Notes under the pieces: model-generated
Told to the model about the DNA's origin: nothing
Database searches by the model: none
What the model saw: the letters and a program-made list of their open reading frames with translations, nothing else
Position numbers and translations under genes: made by a program
NCBI GenBank assembly: GCA_902826255.1
Contig: CADEEC010000004.1
Location: forward strand, 1 to 50,880
Source of the DNA: an uncultured Hyphomicrobiales bacterium
GTDB lineage: Bacteria; Pseudomonadota; Alphaproteobacteria; Rhizobiales; Hyphomicrobiaceae
Reading direction: 5' to 3'
Length of the DNA stretch: 50,880 nt
In this document: in pieces, positions 34,446-42,761 of the stretch
Layout: each line of letters starts with the position of its first letter
How positions within the stretch are numbered: the first letter of the stretch is position 1

Positions 34446-35950
34446 TTTGCCGACTCGAGTGCGATCCGTTCGCGCCGCGCCCGCCACATCGGCAGCAGCG
34501 CGGAAGCCAGCAGCACCACGGCCAGCACCAGGCACACCAGCGATATCGGGCGTTCCAGGAAGATCCAAAAGCTGCCGTCCGAGATGATGAGAGACTTGCG
34601 CAGATTGTTCTCCATCATCGGCCCGAGCACGAAAGCGAGAACGAGCGGCGCGGGCTCATAACCGAACTTGCGCATCAGGTAGCCCAGCACCCCGAATACG
34701 ACCATCACGTAGATGTCGAAGATGGAGTTCGACACGCTGAAGACGCCGATGATGCAGAACAGAAGGATGAGCGGGAACAGGATGCGGTAGGGCACACGCA
34801 GCACCTGCACCCAAAGGCCGATCAGCGGCAGGTTCAACACCAGCAGCATCAGGTTGCCGATATACATGCTGGCGACGATGCCCCAGAACAGGCCGGGGTT
34901 CTGGACCATCAGCAGCGGCCCCGGCTGCACGTTGTGCACGATGAAGGCGCCGAGCAGCAGCGCCATCACCACGTTCGGCGGGATGCCGAGCGTCAGCAGC
35001 GGAATAAAGCCGCTGCCGGCTGCGGCATTGTTGGCCGCCTCCGGACCGGCCACGCCTTCGATCGCCCCCTTGCCGAACCGCTCCGGCGTCTTGGAGACGC
35101 GCTTCTCGACCGCGTAGGAGAGGAAGGAGGAAATCACCGCGCCCCCACCCGGCAGGATGCCAAGCAGGAAGCCCAGCACGGACCCACGCGCCAGCGGCGC
35201 GGCGCTGTCGGCCCAGTCCTGGCGCGTCGGCAACAGGCCGGTGATGCGCTCGGCCACCGTCTGGCGCGTCAGCTTCTGCTCGATGTTGACGAGGATCTCG
35301 GCGATGCCGAACAGGCCCATGACGATGGGCACCAGGCCGACGCCATCCACCAGCTCCATGCGATCGAAGGTGAGGCGCGCGACCGCACTGATGGAGTCGA
35401 GCCCGATCAGGCCCAGCACCAGCCCGAAGCAAGCCATGATCATCGCCTTCAGCAGCGAGCCGTGCGACAGGTAGGTGAGGATCGACAGGCCGAGCACCAT
35501 CAGACTGAAGTATTCCGCCGGCCCGAACTTGACGGCGAAACGTGCGAGCGTCGGCGCCACCAGCATGAGGCCGACGATGGCCAGCGTCCCCGCAATGAAC
35601 GAGCCGATGGCGGCAATGCCAAGCGCGGGGCCGGCGCGGCCCTGCTTGGCCATCTGATGCCCGTCGAGCGTGGTGACGACGGAGGCGGCCTCGCCCGGGA
35701 TGTTGACCAGGATGGCGGTGGTGGAACCGCCGTACATGGAGCCGTAGTAGATGCCGGCCAGCATGATGATGCCGGCTTCAGGGGTGGCGGTGAAGGTCAC
35801 GGGCAGCAGCAACGACATGGCGGCGACCGGGCCGATGCCGGGCAGCACGCCGACCAGCGTGCCGATGAACACCCCGAGGAAACAATAGAGCAGGTTGATC
35901 GGCTGGAGCGCGACGCCGAAGCCAACTGCGAGGTTGCCGATCAGGTCCAC
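34442..35950 (-). CDS. tctA: Tripartite tricarboxylate transporter large permease TctA
   Basis: The 502-residue large membrane subunit of a TctCBA secondary transporter, with about 12 helices. Signatures are GTLVGVLPGIGPVAAMSLLL, IYYGSMYGGSTTAILVNIPG, GLLPTRQDW, and the second PGIGP-like element LGILPGGGAVISSF, then FIPLLTLGIPPNVVMALLLG. The permease couples uptake of a carboxylate to an ion gradient. It is the last gene of the tctC-B-A operon, 74 bases after tctB. The family spans many substrates besides citrate, so the ligand is open. Confidence 0.95.
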   Translation of the reverse strand: MDLIGNLAVGFGVALQPINLLYCFLGVFIGTLVGVLPGIGPVAAMSLLLPVTFTATPEAGIIMLAGIYYGSMYGGSTTAILVNIPGEAASVVTTLDGHQMAKQGRAGPALGIAAIGSFIAGTLAIVGLMLVAPTLARFAVKFGPAEYFSLMVLGLSILTYLSHGSLLKAMIMACFGLVLGLIGLDSISAVARLTFDRMELVDGVGLVPIVMGLFGIAEILVNIEQKLTRQTVAERITGLLPTRQDWADSAAPLARGSVLGFLLGILPGGGAVISSFLSYAVEKRVSKTPERFGKGAIEGVAGPEAANNAAAGSGFIPLLTLGIPPNVVMALLLGAFIVHNVQPGPLLMVQNPGLFWGIVASMYIGNLMLLVLNLPLIGLWVQVLRVPYRILFPLILLFCIIGVFSVSNSIFDIYVMVVFGVLGYLMRKFGYEPAPLVLAFVLGPMMENNLRKSLIISDGSFWIFLERPISLVCLVLAVVLLASALLPMWRARRERIALESAN

Positions 35951-36024
35951 GCGCCTAGTGTCCCGATTCCGAAGTTCGCCTGTACGCGAGGCGAGGCTGC
36001 GGAGCGAATTTCTCGATCATCACA

Positions 36025-36519
36025 CTAGCTCCGCCCGAAGATGGCCGGCAGGTTGGTGATCAGCCAATGCTCGACCTCGCCGGCGGGAAGCTGGGTGCCA
36101 AGCATGCGGTGGAAGACGATGTAGGCCGCCGCAGTGACCACGACCGCGCCAAGCGGCGGTGTGATCCAGCCGCGACGGTCGATCGTCATGAAAAGGATGA
36201 ACATGAAGACGAACGTCGTGGCCATGAAGCCGAAGGCCGGCATCGCCAGGGCGTATGCGGCGAGCAGGACGACGACGTAGGGCACGAGCCACCAGCGCAT
36301 GCCCTGCCACAGCTCGCCCAGGCCCGCAGCAACCGGCTTCCGGACTGCCGCGACCACCGCGGCACCGGCGAAAGCGCTCATGACGAGACCGACCCAAAAG
36401 AACATGAACCCGGGCCCAGGATCGACAAGCGTCCCGAGACCCAGGTCACGACCGGCCCAGGTGACGTAGAGCGCGATCGCCAGCCAGAAAGCGGCGGCGA
36501 GAATCTCGCCGGTGCGCAC
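36025..36519 (-). CDS. tctB: Tripartite tricarboxylate transporter small permease TctB
   Basis: The 164-residue small membrane subunit of the same transporter. Four hydrophobic helices (near 5-22, 38-58, 76-92 and 97-140) and the PGPGFMFFWVGL segment after a short loop match the TctB family, which is poorly conserved otherwise. It lies 4 bases after the tctC stop and 74 before tctA. Its role is to assist TctA; the assignment rests on size, topology and operon position. Confidence 0.9.
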   Translation of the reverse strand: MRTGEILAAAFWLAIALYVTWAGRDLGLGTLVDPGPGFMFFWVGLVMSAFAGAAVVAAVRKPVAAGLGELWQGMRWWLVPYVVVLLAAYALAMPAFGFMATTFVFMFILFMTIDRRGWITPPLGAVVVTAAAYIVFHRMLGTQLPAGEVEHWLITNLPAIFGRS

Positions 36520-36523
36520 GGCC

Positions 36524-37498
36524 TCAGTCTTTCTTCAGGCCGAGGTCGGCGATGAGCTTCTTGGCGTCCGCAATCTGCTCCACCGCGTGCTTCTCGTAGT
36601 CGGCGGTATTGAGGTAGGCGAGCTCCTGGTCGAACTTGCGCAGCGACTCAAGGTAGACCGGCTCCTGCACCGCCTTGGCGAAGGCATCATGCAGGACCTT
36701 CACGACCTTGGGATCGATGCCCTTGGGACCGGCAATGCCGTAGGGCGAGTTGGCGACGAGGTTGATGCCGAGCTCCTTGAGAGTCGGGACGTTCGGCCAG
36801 TTCTTGGTGCGATCGGCACCCCAGGTCACGAGCAGGCGGAAGTCTCCGGATTCGACGAGCGCGCGCCAGCCGGTGGAGTCGGCAACCGCATCGACGTGTC
36901 CGCCGAGCAGCGCTGCGTTGGTCTCGGCGGCGCCCTTGAAGGGCACCTGCGTCCACTTCACGCCGGCTTCCTTGGCGATCTGCTCCATGCCGATGTGCAG
37001 GCTGGTGCCGGTGCCGGGCGTGCCGTACTTGACCTTGCCGGGATTGGCCTTGGCGTAGTCCACCAGCTCCTTGAAGGTCTTCCAGGGCGACTTGCTCTGC
37101 ACGACGACGCCGAAGGTGTAGCCGGTGAGGCCGGCGACATAGGTGAAGTCCTTGGTTGGGTCGAAGGTGGTCTTCGTCATGTACGGGAGGCGGAACACCG
37201 TGATCGGCATCTGCGCCAGCGTGTAGCCGTCGGGCTTGGCGGTCGCGGCCATCTGCGCCGGGCCGAGCGTGCCCGATGCGCCCGCCTTGTTCTCGATGAT
37301 GATCTGCTGGCCGAGGTGTTTCTGGGCGGCCTCGGCGAACGCGCGCAGCGCGAGATCCGAGGAGCCGCCGGCGGGCCATGGAACAATCAGCGTAACGGGC
37401 TTGGTCGGAAAGCTCTGCGCGTGCGCGGGAAGGAGGCCGACCGCAGCAACGATCGCGGCGACGGCGGCCGCAGCCGCCGTCAGTTTCAGGCGTGACAT
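36524..37498 (-). CDS. tctC: Tripartite tricarboxylate transporter substrate-binding protein (TctC/Bug)
   Basis: A 324-residue periplasmic receptor. The signal peptide ends at AHA (about residue 27). The Bug-family signatures are FPTKPVTLIVPWPAGGSSD, the ENKAGASGTLGPAQMA segment and a domain II loop (TPGTGTSLHI). It feeds its ligand to the TctAB permease encoded directly downstream. Bug proteins usually bind carboxylates or amino-acid-derived organic anions without net charge on the pocket (family knowledge), so the ligand cannot be named. Start 37498 is chosen from the signal peptide; an upstream in-frame start exists at 37540. Confidence 0.94.
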   Translation of the reverse strand: MSRLKLTAAAAAVAAIVAAVGLLPAHAQSFPTKPVTLIVPWPAGGSSDLALRAFAEAAQKHLGQQIIIENKAGASGTLGPAQMAATAKPDGYTLAQMPITVFRLPYMTKTTFDPTKDFTYVAGLTGYTFGVVVQSKSPWKTFKELVDYAKANPGKVKYGTPGTGTSLHIGMEQIAKEAGVKWTQVPFKGAAETNAALLGGHVDAVADSTGWRALVESGDFRLLVTWGADRTKNWPNVPTLKELGINLVANSPYGIAGPKGIDPKVVKVLHDAFAKAVQEPVYLESLRKFDQELAYLNTADYEKHAVEQIADAKKLIADLGLKKD

Positions 37499-37660
37499 GG
37501 GGTTTCCTCGATGTGTTACGACGTCTTCTTTGCCCGACAATCGGACAATGCAGCCTAGCGCACCTTCCTCCGATCAAGCAACGCCTACGGGGATGCACAC
37601 GCGCCACAAGCGCGACCGAGCCAACAAATTGGGAAGACTGCCGCCGGAACAGGGCGTTCG

Positions 37661-38035
37661 TCAGTAGTCCATCGAAAGCCGCTCGCACGCGGCAAGGGCG
37701 GCGGCGGCGTCCTGCTGCGCCTCATGGGAGGCGGGGTCGCACATGCTGGCCCTGACGCGCGGCACCGCTGAGGGCTCAAGTTGCTCGAGTGCGGTGGCGT
37801 AGAGATCGGCAAACACACCGAGCTGAGCCGCCGTGAAGCGATAGGAGTAGAGGCGGAACGCCGTCGCCATGGCGATCTTGCAGGCTTGGCCCTCGGTGCT
37901 ATCGAGGGCGTACGATTGCGCGCAGCGCACGATGACCTTGTCGCCGTCGACAGCGAGGTTGCGCTGCGCGAAGTCGTACACCGGGGTCCCCTGCAACAGC
38001 AGGACGATCTCCAGCACGATGTGCGCCTTGCTCAT
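37661..38035 (-). CDS. Hypothetical protein
   Basis: A 124-residue protein without signal peptide or clear membrane helix. It is rich in Ala and Gln with three cysteines in the middle and C-terminal parts (RCAQSYA, GQACKIA, SMCDPAS) and a fourth near the end (LAACERL). No family is recognised. The start ATG 38035 (MSKAHIVLE) is the best; the frame extends upstream over the divergent SGNH gene. It lies between the divergent tctC and the SGNH hydrolase gene. I consider it real because of codon use and start context, but function is unknown. Confidence 0.55.
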   Translation of the reverse strand: MSKAHIVLEIVLLLQGTPVYDFAQRNLAVDGDKVIVRCAQSYALDSTEGQACKIAMATAFRLYSYRFTAAQLGVFADLYATALEQLEPSAVPRVRASMCDPASHEAQQDAAAALAACERLSMDY

Positions 38036-38150
38036 GCAGCGATGATAGGCAAACGCACAGCGACGGGGCAACAATTGACTGCAAATGCGGCAGATACTGC
38101 CTGGGAAGTTCGCGCGCACACGCCGCACGTGCCTGCAAAGCCGGAGAGCC

Positions 38151-39227
38151 ATGAGCACGACATCCGCCTCGCCACGCATCTGGGAAGGGTTGCTGCTGGG
38201 CCTTGTCGCCACGCTGGCCGGCCTAGCCGTGGTGGAGATGGGCTTCCGCCTCGCCACGGACCGGGACATGCTGACCTTCAAGGACTGGCGCACCGCGCGG
38301 ATCGAGCAGCGCACGCTCGGGGCGCGTGCCATCTACGATCCCGTGCTGGGTTGGAAGCTGAGATCCGGTTATCGCAGCGACGGCTACAACACCATTGCGC
38401 CCGGCATCCGCCGCAACGACGAGGAGGTGGAAATCCGCACCGGCGGCATCCTTGCCGTGGGCGATTCCTTCACCGACGGCTGGGACGATGTGGAAGATGA
38501 CGGCACCTGGCCGGCGCAACTGGAGGGCATGCTGGACATCCCCGTCGTCAACGGCGGCGTCGGCGGCTATGCGACGGACCAGATCGTCATGCGGGCCGAG
38601 CAGCTGCTGCCGATCGTGAAGCCGAAGACGCTGATCGTCGGGTTCCTCGATGAGGATATCTTGCGGTCTGGGCATTCCTCGTTCGGCGCGTCGAAGCCCT
38701 ATTTCACGCTCGACAACGGCACGTTGCGTTATCACCCGCCGGCGCCGAAGGGGCCGCCGGAGCAGCGCAAGACGACATGGGGCGGGAAACTGCGCACCGT
38801 GCTGGGTTACTCGGCGGTGTTCGATTTCGTGCTCGGGCGCCTTGTGCCAGTCTACTGGTACGGCAGCAGCGGCGAGGAAGTGTTCGAGCGCGTCGACAAC
38901 GATCCGGCCGGCGTGACGTGCGCGCTTCTGAAACGTCTCAAGGCGCAGGCAGACGCCGGCGGCGTGCGCACACTGCTGTTCATGCAGTACGGCTGGCAGA
39001 CGGTGATCGAGAACGCGGCGCCGAACGAGAACGCGCAGCGGGTCTCGGCCTGCGCACGCGAGGCGGGCTTCGAACTGGTGGACCAGTTCCAGTCCCTGCG
39101 GGCGATGGCGGTGGCGGATCGGCAGGCGATGACGAACCTCTACGCCAAGGAGGGCGACGGGTACGGCCACCTCAACGAGACCGGCAACTGGCATGCGGCC
39201 GACCTGGTGGCGCGGGCGCTGAAATAG
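38151..39227 (+). CDS. Membrane-anchored SGNH/GDSL-like hydrolase
   Basis: A 358-residue protein with an N-terminal membrane helix at about 12-35 (WEGLLLGLVATLAGLAVVEM). Block I of SGNH hydrolases is AVGDSFTDGW, with the nucleophile Ser at about 107. The later GGVGGYATDQ matches the oxyanion Gly block, and the final GDGYGHLNETGNW matches the block V D-x-x-H type motif. Related proteins act as deacetylases or acyl esterases on envelope polymers (family knowledge). ATG 38151 has GGAGAG 5 bases upstream. It is followed directly by the convergent EamA gene, whose stop begins one base after its own. Confidence 0.8.
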   Translation: MSTTSASPRIWEGLLLGLVATLAGLAVVEMGFRLATDRDMLTFKDWRTARIEQRTLGARAIYDPVLGWKLRSGYRSDGYNTIAPGIRRNDEEVEIRTGGILAVGDSFTDGWDDVEDDGTWPAQLEGMLDIPVVNGGVGGYATDQIVMRAEQLLPIVKPKTLIVGFLDEDILRSGHSSFGASKPYFTLDNGTLRYHPPAPKGPPEQRKTTWGGKLRTVLGYSAVFDFVLGRLVPVYWYGSSGEEVFERVDNDPAGVTCALLKRLKAQADAGGVRTLLFMQYGWQTVIENAAPNENAQRVSACAREAGFELVDQFQSLRAMAVADRQAMTNLYAKEGDGYGHLNETGNWHAADLVARALK

Positions 39228-40184
39228 CTAGCGCTGGGCGCGCTGGGCGAGCCAGATGCCGCCGATGACAAACACCAGCGCCACGGCGTGAAACGCGGCG
39301 AAGGGCTCGTTGATGAGCAGCACGGCGAGGATGGCCGCGAACACCGGCACCAGGTTCACGAACACGCCGGCGCGGCTCGGGCCGATCAGATCGACGCCGC
39401 GCAGGAAGAAGAGCTGGGCGAGGCAGGAGGGAAAGACTGCGACGAACAGGGTCACGAGCCAGCCCTGCAGCGTCGGCATCTGCAATCCGATGGTGGCCGC
39501 CTCCAGGACCAGCAGCGGCAGGGAGGTGACGGCCGAGATCAGGGCGAGCAGCGTGAAGAAGGCGATGCCGGGCATCTCGGGCCGGTTGCGCAGGGCGAGC
39601 GTGTAGAAGGCATAAAACACGCACGCAGCCAGCATCGCCACGTCGCCGCGGTTGAGGCCGATGTCGAGGATGGAGAGCGGCGCACCCTGCGTGGCGACGA
39701 CGATCACGCCGATGCTGGTAATCAACACGCCGACGATCTGCACCAGCGTTGCGCGCGTACCGAACATGAGGAACGCGCCCGCGAGCACCGCGACGGGGAT
39801 GGAGCCCTGCAGAATGCCGATGTTGATCGCGCTCGTGTAGTGGCCCGCCGTGTAGAACAGCGCGTTGAAGCCGGTGAAGCCCAGCACGGCCATGAGCGTG
39901 ATGCTGCCAAGCTTAGGGCGGATGTCTCCCCAATGCGCGCGCACCTGATTGCCGTACAGCGGCCACAACACGGCGAGCACCATCACCCAACGCAGGAACA
40001 CGAGCAGGAAGGGCGAGATGTGCCCCACGGCCAAGCGACTCGATAGCGCGTTGCCGGCCCAGAAGATGGCCGTCAGCGTGAGCAGCACCGTCGGCCACTG
40101 GTAGAGGCGATCCAGCAGCGACGGCTTGGTGGCGCGAGCCGGGGTGGTCACGGCGGGTCCTCGTTCGCCCGTAGCGATATGCAT
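39228..40184 (-). CDS. EamA/DMT-superfamily transporter
   Basis: A 318-residue inner-membrane protein with ten predicted helices in two EamA repeats (about 37-165 and 175-305). Typical segments are AIFWAGNALSSRLAVG, PFLLVFLRWVM, and the second repeat start GDVAMLAACVFYAFYTLAL; the C-terminus reads LLINEPFAAFHAVALVFVIG. These transporters export or import metabolites such as amino acids or nucleosides; the substrate here is unknown. The N-terminal 28 residues are charged and cytoplasmic. It is convergent with the SGNH gene and stands alone in front of the orphan Bug gene at 40259. Confidence 0.9.
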   Translation of the reverse strand: MHIATGERGPAVTTPARATKPSLLDRLYQWPTVLLTLTAIFWAGNALSSRLAVGHISPFLLVFLRWVMVLAVLWPLYGNQVRAHWGDIRPKLGSITLMAVLGFTGFNALFYTAGHYTSAINIGILQGSIPVAVLAGAFLMFGTRATLVQIVGVLITSIGVIVVATQGAPLSILDIGLNRGDVAMLAACVFYAFYTLALRNRPEMPGIAFFTLLALISAVTSLPLLVLEAATIGLQMPTLQGWLVTLFVAVFPSCLAQLFFLRGVDLIGPSRAGVFVNLVPVFAAILAVLLINEPFAAFHAVALVFVIGGIWLAQRAQR

Positions 40185-40258
40185 TTCGGAAAGCGTGCTT
40201 ACTGGAGACGGCGACCGCGGTCACCGCCCAATTCGACAGGCCAGACCCGCAGCACGCG

Positions 40259-41248
40259 CTATTTGGCCTCTTGCGGCGTCACGCCGACGGCTTTGAACAT
40301 GGTGGCGAAGCGCGCAATCTCCGAGTTCAGATGCTTTGCGTGCGCCGACGGCGAACGCATGTCGGCCGGGAAGGGCGTGGTGCCGGTGGCGGCAAAGCGC
40401 TCGAGGATGGTGGGATCGGTGATCATCTTGCCGATGGCCGCGTTCACCTTCTCGACGACGACGCTCGGCACGCCCTTAGGCGCGTAGAGGCCGTTCCAGA
40501 TGGTGACGCTGAAGTCGGGCAAGCCGGCTTCCTTCGCGGACGGCACATCCTTGATGCTGTCGAGGCGCTCGCTGGAGGTCACGGCATAGGCTTTCACGGT
40601 GCCGCCCTGGATCTGGGGGACGGCGGTGGTGGCCTGGTCGCAGAGGACGTCGATCTGGCCGGCGACGAGGTCGATCATGGCAGGCCCCGTCCCGCGGTAG
40701 GGCACCATGGCGAGCTTCACCCCGAGCAGCTGCTGCAGAAGGGTGGCGCAGATGTAGGAGTTGGAGCCGACGCCGGCGAAGCCGACGGTGGCCTTGCTGC
40801 CCTGCGCCTTCAGCCAGGCGAACAGCTCCTTGGCGTTGGCGGTTTCGAGGCCTTTCTTGCTGAGAAGGACCATGGGGCCAGTGTTGACGAGACCCAGCGG
40901 CTCGAAAGCCGTCTTGGTGTCGTAGCGCAGGTTGGCATAGAGCGAAGGTGCTGCCGCCAGCGCGCCATGGTGGGTGAGGAGCGTGTAGCCGTCCGGGGCC
41001 GCCTTGGCAGCGCGCTCGGCGCCGAGCACACCACCGGCCCCGCCGACGTTCTCGACGATGACCTGCTGGCCGAGCGAGCGGGCCAGATTGTCGGCTACCA
41101 GACGACCCACCGTGTCGGAGGGTCCGCCGGCGGCGAAGGGAACGATCAGGATGATCGGCTTGTCAGGATAGCCCTGCGCGGTGGCGGACACCGGCATCAG
41201 CCCCATTGAAAAGACAAGCAGAACCGCAATCAGGCTGCGAACACGCAT
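40259..41248 (-). CDS. Orphan Bug/TctC-family solute-binding protein
   Basis: A 329-residue periplasmic protein with signal peptide cleaved near TAQG (about residue 26). The Bug fold signatures are YPDKPIILIVPFAAGGPSDT and the ENVGGAGGVLGAERAAK segment, then YTLLTHHGAL. No tctA or tctB gene accompanies it, so it may work with a distant or shared permease, or with a sensor. ATG 41248 is chosen because GGGAGG lies about 6 bases upstream; an in-frame start 15 codons further up lacks this. It is divergent from the class II aldolase gene with 197 bases between, which suggests a common substrate pathway (inference). Confidence 0.91.
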   Translation of the reverse strand: MRVRSLIAVLLVFSMGLMPVSATAQGYPDKPIILIVPFAAGGPSDTVGRLVADNLARSLGQQVIVENVGGAGGVLGAERAAKAAPDGYTLLTHHGALAAAPSLYANLRYDTKTAFEPLGLVNTGPMVLLSKKGLETANAKELFAWLKAQGSKATVGFAGVGSNSYICATLLQQLLGVKLAMVPYRGTGPAMIDLVAGQIDVLCDQATTAVPQIQGGTVKAYAVTSSERLDSIKDVPSAKEAGLPDFSVTIWNGLYAPKGVPSVVVEKVNAAIGKMITDPTILERFAATGTTPFPADMRSPSAHAKHLNSEIARFATMFKAVGVTPQEAK

Positions 41249-41445
41249 GACATCCTCCCACCGGCTCAGTTCTGATTTTTTGGGATGCCGCACGCACCCT
41301 GAGCGTCAGTCTACACCGCCGGCAGATTTTCCGCCGCATGCTGTTTTGCATGCGTGCGCAGCGGATGCCCGCTATCGCATTCCGGCGCACGTTGGCTAAA
41401 GTGCCCGCCAACACCAAGACAGGTTTCGGCCAAGGAGGATCGCCC

Positions 41446-42228
41446 ATGCAGCTCAAGGTTTCGCCGATCACGCGCGACGAATGCAGTGCCGAAGAGTGGC
41501 AAGCCCGCATCGACCTCGCCGCCGCCCACCGCATCGCGGTCATTCACGGCTTCAACGAGGGCATCTTCAACCATCTGACTTTGGTGGTTCCGGGCAAGGC
41601 AGACCGCTACTACCAGATCCCGTTCGGCATGCACTGGTCGGAAGTGAAGGCGTCCTCGTTCATGGAGGTCGGCATCGACGACGGCAAGGTGAAGCGCGGA
41701 GCCGGCGACGTCGAGCGCTCCTGCTATTGCATTCACGCGCCAATCCACAGAGCCTTGCCTCATGCAAAAGCTGTGTTCCACACGCACATGCCATACGCGA
41801 GTGCGCTGACGCGGCTGGAGGACCCGCGCATCAAGGAGATCGGCCAGACCGAAGTCGGCATGATGGGCAAGATCGCCTACGACGACAACTACACCGGCCC
41901 CGCCTTCGAGCCGGAGGAAGGCGAGCGGCTTGCCAGGGTGATCGGCGACAAGACCGTGCTGTTCATGGCCAACCATGGCATCTCCACGGTGGGCAAGTCG
42001 GTGGCCGAGGCCTACGACCGGCTCTACTACGTCGAGCGCGCCGCTCAGGTGCAGATCTACGCGATGTGGACCGGCCAGCGCCTCAAGCAGCTTCCCGATC
42101 CGGTGGTGGAGAAGACCAAATCCAACATCGGCGGCGCACAGTACTATACGGGGCTCAACCCGGCGCAGCGCCACCTCGAGGCGTTGAAGCGCATCCTGGA
42201 TCGCCAGGAGCCCGACTACGTGGACTGA
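41446..42228 (+). CDS. Class II aldolase/adducin-family protein
   Basis: A 260-residue metal-dependent aldolase-fold protein. The zinc-site histidines are in FHTHMPYAS and in the later ANHGIST; the preceding NEGIFNHLT segment is typical of the family. Functions in the family include L-fuculose-phosphate or ribulose-phosphate aldolase, methylthioribulose dehydratase and decarboxylases, so the reaction is not determined here. AAGGAGG at 41431-41437 is a strong ribosome-binding site for ATG 41446; upstream in-frame codons lack one. It is divergent from the orphan Bug-type receptor and ends 45 bases before the convergent DUF1772-like gene. Confidence 0.88.
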   Translation: MQLKVSPITRDECSAEEWQARIDLAAAHRIAVIHGFNEGIFNHLTLVVPGKADRYYQIPFGMHWSEVKASSFMEVGIDDGKVKRGAGDVERSCYCIHAPIHRALPHAKAVFHTHMPYASALTRLEDPRIKEIGQTEVGMMGKIAYDDNYTGPAFEPEEGERLARVIGDKTVLFMANHGISTVGKSVAEAYDRLYYVERAAQVQIYAMWTGQRLKQLPDPVVEKTKSNIGGAQYYTGLNPAQRHLEALKRILDRQEPDYVD

Positions 42229-42273
42229 ACCTGACCGTACGAAGCAGGCCAGCCGCCGCCGGAGGTCTTAGAG

Positions 42274-42744
42274 TCACGCGACAAGGGTCACCAAGGACAA
42301 CCCGAAAGCAGCCACGACAACCACAACGCGTGCACGGTGCCAAGCCGCCCAACGCGCCAAAGTCGCTGGCAGGTCCGTGGCAGACACCGCGCGCCGGGAG
42401 AAGGCTTCGTTCGCCGACTTGAAGTACAGGGCGTAGATGGCGACCAGACTGCAGGTCAGCACGGCCGTTGCGAACGCCGCGAGGCTACGCGGCGTGAGGC
42501 CTCCCGATTGCAGGGTGACCTGCACCACCGCCAGAACGGCGGTTAGCGGCGCCGCCATCGTCAGTGGTGCGAAGAAGCGATACAGCATCGATCCGAAGGT
42601 CGGGTGCAGCGCGTAGAATGTGTCGGCCGATAGCGTGCGCCAGTACGGCACCAGCAGCCGGTCTTCGGCCAACAAGGCGCCAGCGAGAAGGCCAAGGCTG
42701 GCAGCCGCCAATAGAGGAAACAGTTGGCCCACCAGAACGGCCAT
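42274..42744 (-). CDS. DUF1772-like (anthrone-oxygenase family) membrane protein
   Basis: A 156-residue membrane protein with four hydrophobic helices (about 5-24, 58-78, 86-108 and 138-155). Size, topology and the charged LRWAAWHRAR-type loop before the last helix (LPATLARWAAWHRARVVVVV) resemble DUF1772. Members of that family include an anthrone oxygenase, but most have no known activity. The assignment is by general resemblance, so other four-helix families are possible. It is 18 bases downstream of the TAXI-protein gene on the same strand and may be co-transcribed with it. Confidence 0.6.
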   Translation of the reverse strand: MAVLVGQLFPLLAAASLGLLAGALLAEDRLLVPYWRTLSADTFYALHPTFGSMLYRFFAPLTMAAPLTAVLAVVQVTLQSGGLTPRSLAAFATAVLTCSLVAIYALYFKSANEAFSRRAVSATDLPATLARWAAWHRARVVVVVAAFGLSLVTLVA

Positions 42745-42761
42745 GAGCGCATCCCTATTGC

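Noticed and set aside
33671..36028. 785-codon plus-strand open frame over tctA
   Set aside because: Shadow of tctA with Arg/His/Gln-rich text and no start signal.
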